Notes under the pieces: generated by a model | Database searches by the model: none | What the model saw: only the letters and a program-made list of their open reading frames with translations | What the model was told of the DNA's origin: nothing | Source of the DNA: CBDULX01 sp048550535 | GTDB taxonomy: Bacteria > Pseudomonadota > Gammaproteobacteria > SZUA-229 | Reading direction: 5' to 3' | NCBI GenBank assembly: GCA_048550535.1 | Contig: JBLYYN010000215.1 | Location: forward strand, 1-16,732 | Length of the DNA stretch: 16,732 nt | Program-made: the position numbers and the translations under genes | Part shown: positions 16,054 to 16,732 of the stretch, piece after piece | Layout of the letters: each line of letters begins with the position of its first letter | Position numbering within the stretch: the stretch's first letter is position 1

Positions 16054-16102
16054 GAAATAAAAACCCCCCGATTATGCAAATAAGCGGGGGGTTTTTTATT
16101 TC
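16054..16102. terminator. strong bidirectional terminator between converging genes
   Basis: GAAATAAAAACCCCCCG (16054-16070) pairs with CGGGGGGTTTTTTATTTC (16085-16102) with one bulged T, around a 14-base loop. The CCCCCCG/CGGGGGG core is flanked by A on one side and T on the other, so it reads as an intrinsic terminator on both strands. It serves the DUF2147-like gene from the left and the three-helix membrane protein from the right. Confidence 0.92.
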
Positions 16103-16158
16103 AGCAAGCTGCCATATATTCTTACTTTAACCTAAGTCGTCTCTGTAATATTCATAGT

Positions 16159-16518
16159 CTACGAATGCTGAACCTTATTTGAAGATCCAACAAATTTAAT
16201 AATTAAAGCAGAAACCAGGAAAGCCACACCAATTTGCCAAAAACTGACCAGTATAAATTCAAATTTACTTATATCACCAAAATTTATTGTCGGCGGCATA
16301 CTTAAAAAATGACCTGCAATTTGTGCTGCCAAAAAGAATATAGCAATAAAGAACACGACTCTCTCGGACCATACAATCGCATTAGCATTATGTTTATTAA
16401 AAGCTAATTTTGCACCAACCATCATAAATCCAAGTATAGCGACCAAAATACCAAGCCACATAAATGGTTTCATCAGAGGCATCATAGCTACCATTATGTC
16501 TATCATGACATCCTTCAT
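16159..16518 (-). CDS. small three-helix membrane protein of unknown function
   Basis: 119 residues from the ATG at 16518. I chose this start because GGGGGAAG stands eight bases upstream; the frame is open 26 codons further, to 16596, but that part has no ribosome site. Three hydrophobic helices are seen at about 17-39, 52-73 and 87-111, joined by short loops (NKHNANA and MPPTINFGDISK). It should be an inner-membrane protein. Met is frequent at the N-terminus. I recognise no family, and no partner gene is adjacent on the same strand inside the window. Confidence 0.78.
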   Translation of the reverse strand: MKDVMIDIMVAMMPLMKPFMWLGILVAILGFMMVGAKLAFNKHNANAIVWSERVVFFIAIFFLAAQIAGHFLSMPPTINFGDISKFEFILVSFWQIGVAFLVSALIIKFVGSSNKVQHS

Positions 16519-16732
16519 CTTTCTTCCCCCAAAAATATAATTTTTGCAATACACATAATATCCCACGAATAGACAGAAACTAATCGGCCAAAACAAAATA
16601 AGTGACTTGTCTCACATATATAATTTTACAAGTATACATTTCGTACATCTGCTACCAGGTACGTTTAGGCCATCATTAAATGCCTTCATCAATGACTTGT
16701 TGGAAGCTGGAAATTTGCTCCGCATGCCACTG

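Noticed and set aside
16676..16732. Possible C-terminal end of a minus-strand gene entering from the right
   Set aside because: Eighteen codons (QWHAEQISSFQQVIDEGI, then TAA) are open to the edge, but this is too short to tell from chance; another frame is also open for 38 codons.
1..16732. CRISPR arrays, tRNA or rRNA genes, insertion sequences, integrases, attachment-site repeats
   Set aside because: Looked for on both strands; no spaced repeat array, cloverleaf, transposase motif or flanking direct repeat was found by eye.

Overview
The window looks like a gammaproteobacterial chromosome segment of moderate to low GC. The gene set points that way: a TmcA-type tRNA(Met) cytidine acetyltransferase, an outer-membrane OmpA-type lipoprotein, a Bcp peroxiredoxin and a SLAC1/TehA-type carrier. 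It carries no tRNA, rRNA, insertion sequence, integrase or CRISPR array. I cannot name the genus.

Layout from left to right. Bases 1-2660, minus strand: housekeeping genes, namely a Bcp-like peroxiredoxin cut by the left edge and tmcA. Bases 3034-4378, plus strand: a ten-helix TehA/SLAC1-family transporter and a small stand-alone HNH protein. Bases 4527-11455, minus strand: a compact four-gene operon, possibly preceded by an 83-codon ORF with a TTG start at 11731. In transcription order it encodes a 371-residue coiled-coil protein of unknown family, a MotA-like four-helix proton-channel subunit, a MotB-like subunit with an OmpA peptidoglycan-binding domain, and a 1437-residue superfamily 1 helicase. 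Bases 12246-16518: single genes, several ending at clear hairpin terminators. They are a secreted protein of unknown function, a PlsC-type acyltransferase, an OmpA-domain lipoprotein with three N-terminal repeats, a secreted four-cysteine DUF2147-like protein and a three-helix membrane protein.

The minus-strand operon is the main point of interest. A MotAB-type ion-driven membrane motor encoded with a DNA-processing enzyme is the hallmark of Zorya anti-phage defence (ZorA/ZorB plus ZorC/ZorD, ZorE, or the type III effectors). This operon differs in three ways. The MotA-like subunit has flagellar-stator length and lacks the long cytoplasmic tail of ZorA. A separate coiled-coil protein is encoded just upstream. 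The nucleic-acid enzyme is a very large Upf1/DNA2-like SF1 helicase rather than a SNF2 helicase or an HNH nuclease. No chemotaxis or flagellar gene is visible nearby, which argues against an ordinary stator. My inference is that this is a Zorya-like, possibly undescribed, motor-plus-helicase system. The coiled-coil protein might do in trans what the ZorA tail does in cis. Intact Walker A, Walker B, arginine motifs and the MotB aspartate suggest that both energy-using parts are functional.
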